A stretch of 64,000 bases of DNA from Chryseobacterium indologenes. Its GTDB lineage: Bacteria; Bacteroidota; Bacteroidia; Flavobacteriales; Weeksellaceae. The notes below the pieces were generated by a model. That model ran no database searches, had not been told where the DNA came from, and was given only the letters and a program-made list of their open reading frames with translations. How positions within the stretch are numbered: position 1 is the stretch's first letter; every line of letters begins with the position of its first letter. The stretch is from assembly GCA_002439165.1 (NCBI GenBank), contig DJTE01000048.1:315330-379329 (forward strand). Reading direction: 5' to 3'. Of the stretch, positions 34,419 through 42,247 are shown piece after piece. The translations under genes were made by a program, and so were the position numbers.

Positions 34419-34889
34419 ATGAAAATACACTATATACAAGGTGACGCCACAGCTCCGGAATCTGAAGGAAACAAAATAATTGCCCACATCTGCAACGACA
34501 TCGGAGGCTGGGGAAAAGGTTTTGTAACAGCCATTTCAAAAAAATGGAAAGCCCCTGAGAACGAATACAGACAATGGTTTAAAAACGGAGAAAATTTTTA
34601 TCTTGGAGAAATCCAGCTGATAAAGGTTGAAGATGAAATCTGGATAGGCAATATGATCGCTCAGCACAACATCATAACCGCTTCCGGCGGAATACCGCCG
34701 ATACAATACGATGCCGTGGAAAAATGTCTGGAAAAGCTGGCCGGACAGGCCGTACAGATCAATGCCACCATCCACATGCCGAGAATAGGATGCGGACTGG
34801 CAGGAGGGAAATGGGAAAAAATAGAACCCATTATTGAAAAAACACTGGTAAAAAACAATCTCGAAGTATACGTTTACGACTTCGGATAA
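34419..34889 (+). CDS. Macrodomain protein, Appr-1''-p-processing type
   Basis: This is a single macrodomain of 156 residues. GDATAP (about 8-13) and IIAHICNDIGGWGKGFVTAI (about 20-39) carry the glycine-rich ADP-ribose loop; PRIGCGLAGGKW (about 124-135) is the second ligand loop. The sequence resembles the OARD1/TARG1 and yeast Poa1p group, which hydrolyses ADP-ribose-1''-phosphate or acyl-ADP-ribose. That product arises from Tpt1/KptA, encoded 6 kb downstream in the same cluster. The macrodomain could thus clear the KptA by-product. Specificity cannot be settled by eye. Confidence 0.88.
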   Translation: MKIHYIQGDATAPESEGNKIIAHICNDIGGWGKGFVTAISKKWKAPENEYRQWFKNGENFYLGEIQLIKVEDEIWIGNMIAQHNIITASGGIPPIQYDAVEKCLEKLAGQAVQINATIHMPRIGCGLAGGKWEKIEPIIEKTLVKNNLEVYVYDFG

Positions 34890-34900
34890 AAATAAAAACA

Positions 34901-36136
34901 ATGAAAACAACAATACTTTACAGACCTGTCGGAGAAAAAGAAATGATCCTGATCATGGAGAGCGGCTATAAAAAATTCCCTCCCAGACTGGAATGGCAGC
35001 CTATATTTTATCCCGTACTGGATGAAGACTATGCCTCCGAAATTGCTGAAAAGTGGAATACCAGAGATGAAGCAGGAAACTATCTCGGCTTTGTAACGCG
35101 TTTTGAAGTGCTGAAAGAAACCGCAGATCAGTATCCCGCTCAAAATGTAGGAGCCGGAAACCATAATGAGCTATGGGTTCCGTCCGAACAGCTGGAAACC
35201 TTCAATGAAGCCATTGTAGGAGAGATTAAGGTGCTCAGGGTGTTTATGGGAAAAGACTTTAAAAAACCTGCCGGCGCTGAGGTGGAGAATTTATTATTAA
35301 ACATAAAAAAACTAACGATGACCAATAAAGGAATGGCAAAAGATACTTTGGAGATCCTTGCCAGGAAATACTATATCAACGAAAACAACGAAAAAATAAA
35401 CATAGAAAACGAGCTGGAAATCTGCAGGAGTGAAACAATTCTGTATTCGTCAGAAAAGCTTGCGGAACTGGCAGAAGCCAGGCTGCCGGAAGTGGCTTTT
35501 GAAACTAAGTTTGAGACATGGAACTGCAGCTCACTGAAAGCTATTTTACAATTAGCGGAAGAAGAAAATCCGGAGAAGCTGATGTGCCTTAATTTTGCTT
35601 CAGCAAAAAATCCCGGTGGTGGGTTTATCAACGGAGCAGAAGCACAGGAAGAAAGTCTGGCAAGAACTTCAGGATTATATGAAAGTCTGCTTCAGGCTCC
35701 ATATTATTACGAGGCCCACCGGGCAATGGAATCCTGCTTCTATACGGATATGATGATTTACAGCCCGAAAGTTCCTGTTTTCAGAAAAGACAAAGGAGAA
35801 CTGCTCACAAAACCTGTTGTTTGTAATTTCATTACTTCTCCCGCAGTAAATGCAGGCGTTGTCCGGAAACAGGAGCCGGAAAGACAGAATGAAATAGCAG
35901 ATGCGATGGATGTGAGAATAGATAAAATGCTTTCACTGGCCTTTCATAGAGAAAATGAAGTACTGATCTTAGGGGCCTGGGGATGCGGAGTCTTTAAAAA
36001 TGACCCCAAAGAAATTGCAGGATTGTTTAAAAAACACCTTCAGGGAAAATATAAAAATAAATTTAAAAGAGTGGTCTTTGCAGTGATGACCAAGAAAAAA
36101 GAAGAAATGCTGAAACCTTTTGAAGAAATATCATGA
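34901..36136 (+). CDS. PARG-type (TIGR02452) hydrolase fused to an uncharacterised N-terminal domain
   Basis: The 411-residue protein has two parts. Residues about 130-411 match the microbial PARG family, with the catalytic signature GGG at 239-241 and QEE at 249-251. This family cleaves poly(ADP-ribose), or the ADP-ribose attachment, in a macro-like fold. Residues 1-125 (YRPVGEKEMILI, FPPRL, QPIFYPVLDEDYA, NELWVPSEQLETFN) form a separate domain seen in proteins loosely labelled ADP-ribosylation/crystallin J1. Its reaction is unknown. Its beta-rich layout with a terminal E in NELWV could be an ADP-ribosyltransferase-like fold, but that is a guess. A writer fused to an eraser would be striking. 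The next gene overlaps its end by 4 bp. Confidence 0.87.
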   Translation: MKTTILYRPVGEKEMILIMESGYKKFPPRLEWQPIFYPVLDEDYASEIAEKWNTRDEAGNYLGFVTRFEVLKETADQYPAQNVGAGNHNELWVPSEQLETFNEAIVGEIKVLRVFMGKDFKKPAGAEVENLLLNIKKLTMTNKGMAKDTLEILARKYYINENNEKINIENELEICRSETILYSSEKLAELAEARLPEVAFETKFETWNCSSLKAILQLAEEENPEKLMCLNFASAKNPGGGFINGAEAQEESLARTSGLYESLLQAPYYYEAHRAMESCFYTDMMIYSPKVPVFRKDKGELLTKPVVCNFITSPAVNAGVVRKQEPERQNEIADAMDVRIDKMLSLAFHRENEVLILGAWGCGVFKNDPKEIAGLFKKHLQGKYKNKFKRVVFAVMTKKKEEMLKPFEEIS

Positions 36137-36759
36137 AACTGACAAGAGAAGAAGTAACCATAGAAGTATTGGAGATGCTTTTAAAGCTCAGATATATTTT
36201 AAAACATGACGGTGCGGAACTATATGTGAAAAACCCTTCAAAGATGCTGCCATCTATGCAGATAAGGTATAAAAGAGTAATAGCTTATTTTTCAAGCATC
36301 AACATAGAGATCAGGGATCTCAGTTATTTTTATACACTGGATTTTATAGAACAGTACAGAGATTATCAGTTTGCAGAAGAAATCTTAGATTATATAAAAG
36401 CTGTAATCGGAAGACAATATTCCGAAGACAGCACAAAAAGACTTGATCTCAGAGACATTCTTCAGCGGATCCTCTCTTTCAGAAGAGGTTATATTGAACT
36501 TCTTGAAAGTTTTTTCGGAGGAATGTGGATCATGGGAGGACCCTCTGTGGAAATGAGGGTTTCAGACAGGATTATTATAGACAGTATTCAGGATATCGAT
36601 ACTGTGGTGGAAAGGTTGAATAATGCAGCATCCCTTTTACTCTTTCCCCAAAAAGAAGAATTTGATATCAGCTTGCTGAAGGAAAAGTATAATTTCCCGG
36701 ATGAAGATTACAAAGCTATGGAGGAACAGGAGGAAATAGATTTTTATGATGAATTTTAA
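36133..36759 (+). CDS. Helical protein of unknown function
   Basis: The 208-residue product is soluble, charged and mostly helical, with an acidic C-terminus (KAMEEQEEIDFYDEF). I see no catalytic motif. The middle has a GGMWIMGGPSVEMRVSDR turn-rich segment (about 135-152). The ATGA overlap with the PARG gene upstream and a 14-bp overlap with the DUF4291 gene downstream suggest tight co-expression. It may be a partner subunit or a nucleic-acid binder. Confidence 0.7.
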   Translation: MKLTREEVTIEVLEMLLKLRYILKHDGAELYVKNPSKMLPSMQIRYKRVIAYFSSINIEIRDLSYFYTLDFIEQYRDYQFAEEILDYIKAVIGRQYSEDSTKRLDLRDILQRILSFRRGYIELLESFFGGMWIMGGPSVEMRVSDRIIIDSIQDIDTVVERLNNAASLLLFPQKEEFDISLLKEKYNFPDEDYKAMEEQEEIDFYDEF

Positions 36760-37387
36760 ACTGAAAAAATATAAAGAACAGGTACAGAGCTGGCCCCGGA
36801 AAGGACATCACATCATGGCACAGTATGATGATGAAAAAATCATCGTCTATCAGTCTTATCGCAAAGAAATAGGCGAATTTGCCGTAAGGAATCAATACTT
36901 CGGAGGCGCTTTCAGCCTGGAGCGGATGACCTGGATAAAACCCAATTTCCTCTGGATGATGTACCGCAACGGCTGGGGAACCAAAGAGGGGCAGGAATAC
37001 GTTCTGGCTATTCATCTGAAGAGAGAAGCCTTCAAAAGGTATCTTGAAAATGCGGTATATTCTTCCTATGATGAAAAACTGGGAGTTTCCAGGGAAGAAT
37101 GGCAGGAGCAGGTAAAAGAATCTTCCGTAAGGCTGCAGTGGGATCCGGATCATGATCCTTTCGGACAGAAGGAGGAAAGAAGAGCCATACAGATTGGTCT
37201 TAGGAATGAATTTACCCGTTCCTTCGCCCGGGAAGATATTCTTTTCATTGAAAATATTTCAGATTTTGTGAAAGAGCAGCATGCATTTGTCGTAAACGGA
37301 GATCTGGGCAGCCTGATAATTCCTGAAGAGAAACCAGTGCTGTTTGAAGACGAGCATTTAAATAAAAAACTAAGATTAAAACCATGA
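36746..37387 (+). CDS. DUF4291 protein
   Basis: The 213-residue protein matches DUF4291: QYDDEKIIVYQSYRKEIGEF (about 27-46), FSLERMTWIKPNFLWMMYRN (about 55-74) and GWGTKEGQEYVLAI (about 75-88) are highly characteristic. No function for this family is known to me. The conserved Arg and Tyr in VYQSYR and its company with ADP-ribose enzymes make it a candidate NAD-using or ADP-ribose-binding enzyme, but this is inference. It overlaps both neighbours by a few bases. Confidence 0.85.
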   Translation: MMNFKLKKYKEQVQSWPRKGHHIMAQYDDEKIIVYQSYRKEIGEFAVRNQYFGGAFSLERMTWIKPNFLWMMYRNGWGTKEGQEYVLAIHLKREAFKRYLENAVYSSYDEKLGVSREEWQEQVKESSVRLQWDPDHDPFGQKEERRAIQIGLRNEFTRSFAREDILFIENISDFVKEQHAFVVNGDLGSLIIPEEKPVLFEDEHLNKKLRLKP

Positions 37388-38295
37388 AAACAGACAGGCT
37401 GTTCTTCGCTTCAGAATCCCTGACAGGTGTTTCCATAGGAGATGCCTTCGGAGAAAGCTTTTTTGGTGAAGAAAGCCTGATGAAAAGCCATATTCATCAA
37501 AGGACCCGTCCCGAAACAGCTATGGATTTTACCGATGATACCATTATGACGGTGGCTGTTTTTAAATCTTTAGAAAAATTCGGGGAGATCAGTCAGGATT
37601 TTCTGGCAGAAGAATTTACCCGGAACTATTATCAGGACATCAACAGAGGATACGGGCCTTCCATGCATCAGTATTTCAGAGCTGTAAAAGACGGAGAATA
37701 CTGGAAAGAAGTTTCTCAGGCAAAATTTGAAGGGAAGGGCTCTATGGGAAATGGAGGAGCGATGAGAGCATCCGTGATCGGAGCTTATTTTTATGATGAT
37801 ACGGACCGTCTTAAACGGAATGCGGAACTTTCCTGTGAAGTGACCCATGCCCATAAAGAAGCGATAGAAGGGACGAAAGCTGTTGCTCTGGCCGCTTCCT
37901 TTGCCGTACGGGAAAAGCTGGGCTTGAGAAAATACGGACACCAGGAATTCATTCAGCATATTCAGAATGAGCTTGAAGATTCAGATATGAAAAGCAAGCT
38001 GAACAAAGTTCTCTATTTAGACGGAAATCCGGGCATTGACATGTTGGTGCACACCTTAGGAAACGGAGTGAAAATGACTGCCCAGGATACCGTTCCGCTT
38101 GTGATCTGGATGTTGTCAAGATACCGCAACAGTTTGGAAGAATGCCTCTGGAATACAGTCGCTGCACTGGGAGACAGAGATACCACCTGTGCTATGGCCG
38201 GAGGAATAAGTATCCTTTGCTGTGACGAAAATACCGTTCCCGGCTGGAAGAATGAAACAGAAAACTGGAAAAAAAGCAAGTTTTATGAATATTGA
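37384..38295 (+). CDS. ADP-ribosylglycohydrolase family protein (ARH/DraG-like) 1
   Basis: ARH enzymes use two Mg ions to cut ADP-ribose from protein side chains, O-acetyl-ADP-ribose or nucleic acid. The 303-residue protein has GVSIGDAFGE (about 12-21), the metal-binding DDT in DFTDDTIMTVA (about 46-56), GNGGAMRASVIG (about 121-132), THAHKEAIEG (about 156-165) and the second metal motif GDRDTTCAMAGG (about 262-273). All expected acidic ligands are there. It overlaps DUF4291 by 4 bp and the following macrodomain gene by 11 bp. Confidence 0.92.
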   Translation: MKTDRLFFASESLTGVSIGDAFGESFFGEESLMKSHIHQRTRPETAMDFTDDTIMTVAVFKSLEKFGEISQDFLAEEFTRNYYQDINRGYGPSMHQYFRAVKDGEYWKEVSQAKFEGKGSMGNGGAMRASVIGAYFYDDTDRLKRNAELSCEVTHAHKEAIEGTKAVALAASFAVREKLGLRKYGHQEFIQHIQNELEDSDMKSKLNKVLYLDGNPGIDMLVHTLGNGVKMTAQDTVPLVIWMLSRYRNSLEECLWNTVAALGDRDTTCAMAGGISILCCDENTVPGWKNETENWKKSKFYEY

Positions 38296-38791
38296 ACTGA
38301 TAAAAGGAGATATTACAAAGATCCATGCAGATGTTATCGTTAATGCAGCCAATTCTTCATTGCTTGGCGGGGGAGGGGTAGATGGAGCTATTCATCGCGC
38401 TGGCGGAAAGCAGATTTTAGAAGACTGCATTGAGATCAGAAACAGACAGGGAAAATGTAAAACGGGGGACGCAGTTGTTACTTCGGCGGGAAATCTGCCT
38501 GCTGATTATGTGATCCATACAGTAGGTCCGGTCTGGAACGGAGACATGGAAAAATGCTCAGAACTTCTGGCTGACTGTTACAGAAATGCTTTAAAGCTGG
38601 CAGAAAGCCTCAGTGTAAAAAGTATTGCCTTTCCCAATATCAGTACAGGAATCTATCGGTTTCCCAAAGAAATGGCGGGAAAGATAGCAGTAGATGAAGT
38701 CAGAAAATTTAAAACGGAAGTGATAGAAAAAGTTATTTTTGTCTGCTTTGATGATGAAAATAAAGAAATTTACAGCAGACTTTTAAAATAG
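38285..38791 (+). CDS. Macrodomain protein, MacroD/YmdB type
   Basis: The start ATG at 38285 gives 168 residues. IELIKGDITKIHADVIVNAA (about 3-22), NSSLLGGGGVDGAIHRAGG (about 23-41) and FPNISTGIYRFP (about 118-129) are the hallmarks of the MacroD/YmdB clade. These remove ADP-ribose from Asp/Glu, deacetylate O-acetyl-ADP-ribose and act on ADP-ribosylated nucleic acids. The next gene is a sirtuin, whose product is an O-acyl-ADP-ribose, so a substrate link is plausible. It overlaps the ARH gene by 11 bp. Confidence 0.95.
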   Translation: MNIELIKGDITKIHADVIVNAANSSLLGGGGVDGAIHRAGGKQILEDCIEIRNRQGKCKTGDAVVTSAGNLPADYVIHTVGPVWNGDMEKCSELLADCYRNALKLAESLSVKSIAFPNISTGIYRFPKEMAGKIAVDEVRKFKTEVIEKVIFVCFDDENKEIYSRLLK

Positions 38792-38862
38792 CTTTTGCAT
38801 ATTCAACAAAAATTCGTGCATCAGGGGACAATACCCGGTGAACGGAATAAAATTAAAAACCA

Positions 38863-39549
38863 ATGAAAAAACTAACCATATTAAGCGGTGCGGGAATCAG
38901 TGCCGAAAGCGGAATAAAAACCTTCAGAGACGGAGACGGGCTCTGGGAAAATCATAATATAACAGAGGTGGCAAGCCCTGAAGGATGGAAAAAAGACCCT
39001 GCGCTTGTACTGGAGTTCTACAACCAAAGGAGACGCCAGCTGCATGAAGTGGAACCCAATGATGCCCACCATTTAATTGCTGAACTCGAAAAACATTTTG
39101 AAGTTCAGATCATTACCCAGAATATCGATGACCTTCATGAAAGGGCAGGATCTACCAACATCCTTCATATTCATGGTGAACTGTTCAAATCATGCTCATG
39201 CAATGATAAAAGTCTGATCTATGAACAGAAACACGATATTAATATAGGTGATAAAGCGGAAGACGGAGCGCAGCTGAGACCGTTTATCGTATGGTTTGGA
39301 GAAGAAGTTCCCATGTTTCAAAAGGCACAGGAAATCGTAAAAGAAACAGACATCCTTCTCGTAATCGGAACGTCTCTGCGGGTAGCTCCGGCAGCCGGGC
39401 TGGTTGATGATATTAAGGACGACTGTCTTCTGATTGTTATCAATCCCAAAGAAACAGGGTTTGGGTACGGACAGAGAGCGGTAGTCATGAAAGAAACCGC
39501 AACCCGGGGAATGAAGCTTCTGTTTGACAAGCTGGTTAATTTAGCATAA
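38863..39549 (+). CDS. Sirtuin-type NAD-dependent deacylase
   Basis: The 228-residue Sir2 protein has the NAD-binding GAGISAESGIKTFRD (about 9-23), TQNIDDLHERAG (about 85-96), the catalytic His in HIHGEL (about 101-106) and IGTSLRVAPAAG (about 166-177). The Tyr and Arg of the YxxR motif in YNQRRRQ (about 56-62) mark the SIRT5/CobB class that removes acidic acyl groups. The zinc ribbon is incomplete: only a CSC is present where two CxxC pairs are usual. Zinc-poor sirtuins occur in Bacteroidota, so it may still be active. It is 71 bp after the macrodomain gene and its stop overlaps the next start. Confidence 0.93.
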   Translation: MKKLTILSGAGISAESGIKTFRDGDGLWENHNITEVASPEGWKKDPALVLEFYNQRRRQLHEVEPNDAHHLIAELEKHFEVQIITQNIDDLHERAGSTNILHIHGELFKSCSCNDKSLIYEQKHDINIGDKAEDGAQLRPFIVWFGEEVPMFQKAQEIVKETDILLVIGTSLRVAPAAGLVDDIKDDCLLIVINPKETGFGYGQRAVVMKETATRGMKLLFDKLVNLA

Positions 39550-40502
39550 TGGAAAATACGGTAAAAGCAGGCATTCTGGGGCTTTGTATCGGAGATGCAC
39601 TGGGAGTTCCTGTGGAATTTAAAAAGAGAGAGGATTTAAAGAAATCCCCGGTGTCCGGATACCTGGAGTATATGTCCTGGAACCAGCCTAAAGGTACCTG
39701 GAGTGATGACAGTTCCCTGACCTTGTGCCTTGCTGATGAATTAACCAAAGGCTATGACCTTGAAAAAATAGGGCAGAGCTTTGTAAAGTGGAATAAATAC
39801 GGCCACTGGACAGCTCATGGAAAACTTTTCGATATAGGAGGAACTACCAGGCATTCAATCGCAAGACTGATTAAAGGGGAAAGCGCAAGGTTTTCCGGAA
39901 ATATTTTTGAAGAAGATAACGGAAACGGTTCACTGATGAGAATCCTTCCTTTGGCATTTTATCTTAAAGATGAAGAAAATATTGAAAAATTATATCAGAC
40001 GGTAAAAGAAGTGTCATCCATTACCCATGCTCATTTCCGGTCGGTTTTTGCATGCTTTATCTATGTAGTTTTTACACTTCAGCTGATAAAAGGAAAAACT
40101 AAAAAAGAAGCATATGGTTATACCCGGGAATTAGTCTTGAAACATGCAGAATTACAGGGCTTTAATCCTGTTGAGGTCGGGCTTTTTAGAAGGATTTTAA
40201 AAAATGATATTTCCGCCTTTTCCGAAGCCAAAATCAGAAGCAGCGGATACGTCCTCCACAGTCTGGAAGCCTCATTATGGTGTTTCCTGAATTCGAAAAG
40301 CTATTCCGAAGCCGTTCTGAAAGCCGTAAACCTGGGAGAAGATACAGATACCACAGCAGCCATTACCGGAGGAATGGCAGGTATTTATTATGGATTTGAA
40401 AATATTCCGCAGGAATGGATTGATGAACTGGTGCGTAAAGATGACATTACCGCTTTATGCGACAAACTGGAACATAAATATTTTCAACAGTATAATGATT
40501 AA
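39549..40502 (+). CDS. ADP-ribosylglycohydrolase family protein (ARH/DraG-like) 2
   Basis: This second ARH of 317 residues differs clearly from the first. It has GLCIGDALGVPVEF (about 11-24), the metal motif WSDDSSLTLC (about 51-60), GNGSLMRILPLAFY (about 125-138), THAHFRSVFACFIY (about 155-168) and GEDTDTTAAITGG (about 261-273). The first metal motif is DDSS/T rather than DDT. Two ARH paralogues in one operon suggest different linkages or substrates (protein, DNA/RNA, acyl-ADP-ribose). It begins on the last base of the sirtuin stop and ends 11 bp before kptA. Confidence 0.92.
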   Translation: MENTVKAGILGLCIGDALGVPVEFKKREDLKKSPVSGYLEYMSWNQPKGTWSDDSSLTLCLADELTKGYDLEKIGQSFVKWNKYGHWTAHGKLFDIGGTTRHSIARLIKGESARFSGNIFEEDNGNGSLMRILPLAFYLKDEENIEKLYQTVKEVSSITHAHFRSVFACFIYVVFTLQLIKGKTKKEAYGYTRELVLKHAELQGFNPVEVGLFRRILKNDISAFSEAKIRSSGYVLHSLEASLWCFLNSKSYSEAVLKAVNLGEDTDTTAAITGGMAGIYYGFENIPQEWIDELVRKDDITALCDKLEHKYFQQYND

Positions 40503-40513
40503 GAACAAAAGTT

Positions 40514-41056
40514 ATGAACGAAATAGAAAAGAAAAGAATAAGTAAATTTTTGAGCCTTATTTTGAGGCATCAGCCGGATATTATTCAGCTCAAACTGGAT
40601 GAAAACGGATGGGCAGATATAGAAGAGCTGAGGACGAAATCAGCGATGAGAAAAGTCTACTTCACCTTTGAAGAACTGGATGAGATGGTTGAAACCAACA
40701 ATAAAAAACGTTTTGCCTTCAACGAAGATAAAACAAGGATCAGAGCCAGCCAGGGACATTCCATTGATATTGACCTGGGCGTTGAACCACAAAGCCCGCC
40801 TGATTATCTGTACCACGGAACGGCGGAAGCCAATATTGCCTCAATCCTGGAAAAAGGGATTGAAAAAAGAACCCGTCAGCATGTACACTTAAGTGCTGAT
40901 AAAGAGACGGCTACAAAGGTTGGAATGAGACACGGAAAACCTGTTATTCTGACCATCAGAACCGGGAAAATGCATGAAGACGGAATACTCTTCTATCGTT
41001 CTGCAAACGGAGTCTGGCTGACAGACTTTGTAGAGGCCAGATACATTTCAAAATAA
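40514..41056 (+). CDS. kptA: RNA 2'-phosphotransferase KptA/Tpt1
   Basis: KptA/Tpt1 moves a 2'-phosphate from RNA (spliced tRNA in eukaryotes) to NAD+, giving ADP-ribose 1'',2''-cyclic phosphate and nicotinamide. The 180-residue protein has RISKFLSLILRHQP (about 8-21), TRIRASQGHS (about 74-83), YLYHGT (about 98-103) and RQHVHLS (about 119-125), which should give the catalytic Arg-His-Arg-Arg set. It is full length. Bacteria lack the yeast splicing pathway, so the 2'-phosphate source is unknown; repaired RNA ends are a natural idea. The presence of an Appr-1''-p-type macrodomain in the same operon fits removal of its product. Confidence 0.95.
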   Translation: MNEIEKKRISKFLSLILRHQPDIIQLKLDENGWADIEELRTKSAMRKVYFTFEELDEMVETNNKKRFAFNEDKTRIRASQGHSIDIDLGVEPQSPPDYLYHGTAEANIASILEKGIEKRTRQHVHLSADKETATKVGMRHGKPVILTIRTGKMHEDGILFYRSANGVWLTDFVEARYISK

Positions 41057-41094
41057 TAAAGCAGGTTTCTGCAGCTAAACAATTGATTAAAAAA

Positions 41095-41823
41095 ATGAGC
41101 AGAACACTTGCCATTGGCGACATTCACGGTGGGCTGAGGGCTTTACAGCAGGTATTTGAACGGGCTGAGGTTTCGGTAAATGACCGGCTGATCTTTCTGG
41201 GAGATTATGTAGACGGGTGGAGCGAATCCTCCGGGGTAATCAGTTTTCTGATAGAACTTTCACGAAAGCAGGAATGTATCTTTATCAGAGGAAATCACGA
41301 TGCCTGGTGCGAAGACTGGATTGCTTTCGGAAATGATCCGGATATATGGCTTTTCAATGGAGGAAAAAGCACCGTGGAAAGCTATAAAAACTATTCTTTG
41401 GAAGAGCTGGAGGTTCATCTTGAATTTTTTCAAAAGATGAAAAATTTTCATATCGATGAAAAGAACCGCCTGTTTATCCATGCCGGATATTCCTCCATGC
41501 ACGGTCCTGAAAAAGAAGTCTATTCCAGCAATTATCATTGGGACAGAACCCTTTGGGAAACCGCTGTTTCAATGGATGCCAGACTGGAAAAGAACTCTGA
41601 GCTGTATCCTAAAAGACTACTGTTGTACCATGAAATCTTTATTGGCCACACCCCGACTCTATATATCGGAAGCAAGGAACCCGTCAATAAAGCTAACGTT
41701 TGGAACCTTGATACAGGCGCTGCTTTTACAGGCGCCCTGACCCTGTTGGATATTGATACCAAAGAATTCTGGCAGAGCGATCCGCTGACATCTTTATACT
41801 CGGACGAAAAAGGAAGGAACTAA
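41095..41823 (+). CDS. Calcineurin-like metallophosphoesterase
   Basis: The 242-residue protein has the classic metal-binding blocks GDIHGG (about 8-13), GDYVDGW (about 38-44), GNHDAW (about 65-70), IHAGYSS (about 125-131) and IGHTPT (about 183-188). It belongs to the PrpE/PP2A-like or diadenosine-tetraphosphatase-like group. The substrate could be a phosphoprotein, a dinucleotide, or a phosphate on RNA or ADP-ribose. ATG 41095 was used; a TTG at 41083 is possible. It is the last gene of the cluster, followed by a strong terminator. Confidence 0.88.
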   Translation: MSRTLAIGDIHGGLRALQQVFERAEVSVNDRLIFLGDYVDGWSESSGVISFLIELSRKQECIFIRGNHDAWCEDWIAFGNDPDIWLFNGGKSTVESYKNYSLEELEVHLEFFQKMKNFHIDEKNRLFIHAGYSSMHGPEKEVYSSNYHWDRTLWETAVSMDARLEKNSELYPKRLLLYHEIFIGHTPTLYIGSKEPVNKANVWNLDTGAAFTGALTLLDIDTKEFWQSDPLTSLYSDEKGRN

Positions 41824-41878
41824 TGATTACTGTACTCTTTAAAAAGCGGTGAAAAATTTATTTTAAAATATAGAACCC

Positions 41879-41920
41879 AACCTCACAGACTTCAAAATCT
41901 GTGAGGTTTCTTTTTTTCCA
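41879..41920 (+). terminator. Terminator of the ADP-ribose cluster
   Basis: An 11-bp stem AACCTCACAGA / TCTGTGAGGTT (41879-41889, 41898-41908) is followed by TCTTTTTTT. It ends the run of genes from 30.5 kb. Confidence 0.9.
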
Positions 41921-42122
41921 ATAATTTTAGAACCTGTTTAAATTTCTAAATTTGATTTGTATCATATTCAAATCTTTATCTAAATCACATTCTTTGAGTA
42001 TTTATTGATTAAAAGACAATATAAAAATTGTTTAAACTTTTGTGACTTTTGACTACGTCGAACCTCCGGTTTGTGGTTGAATAAAAAAGTTTAAATAGCT
42101 TTATGATAATAACTTTTCTGAA

Positions 42123-42247
42123 GCAAAGGATTTCATTTTTGAAACTGCTGATTTTAGGGAGCAAAGAGTAGAATCAACGGAGTTTGATTCGATAAAGAGG
42201 GCGTTTTAGCTGTTAGTTTCATCAGCGACGAAGTCGCATCCCTTTGC
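42123..42247. repeat. 125-bp intergenic element with inverted ends
   Basis: The gap 41921-42410 has no gene. Within it GCAAAGGAT (42123-42131) pairs with ATCCCTTTGC (42238-42247, one bulge), so the ends of a 125-bp block are inverted. Inside is a small GCGAC-GAA-GTCGC hairpin (about 42225-42237) and CTGATTTTAGGGAGCAAAG-type sequence. It looks like a MITE-like or structured-RNA intergenic element and not a terminator. Confidence 0.5.
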
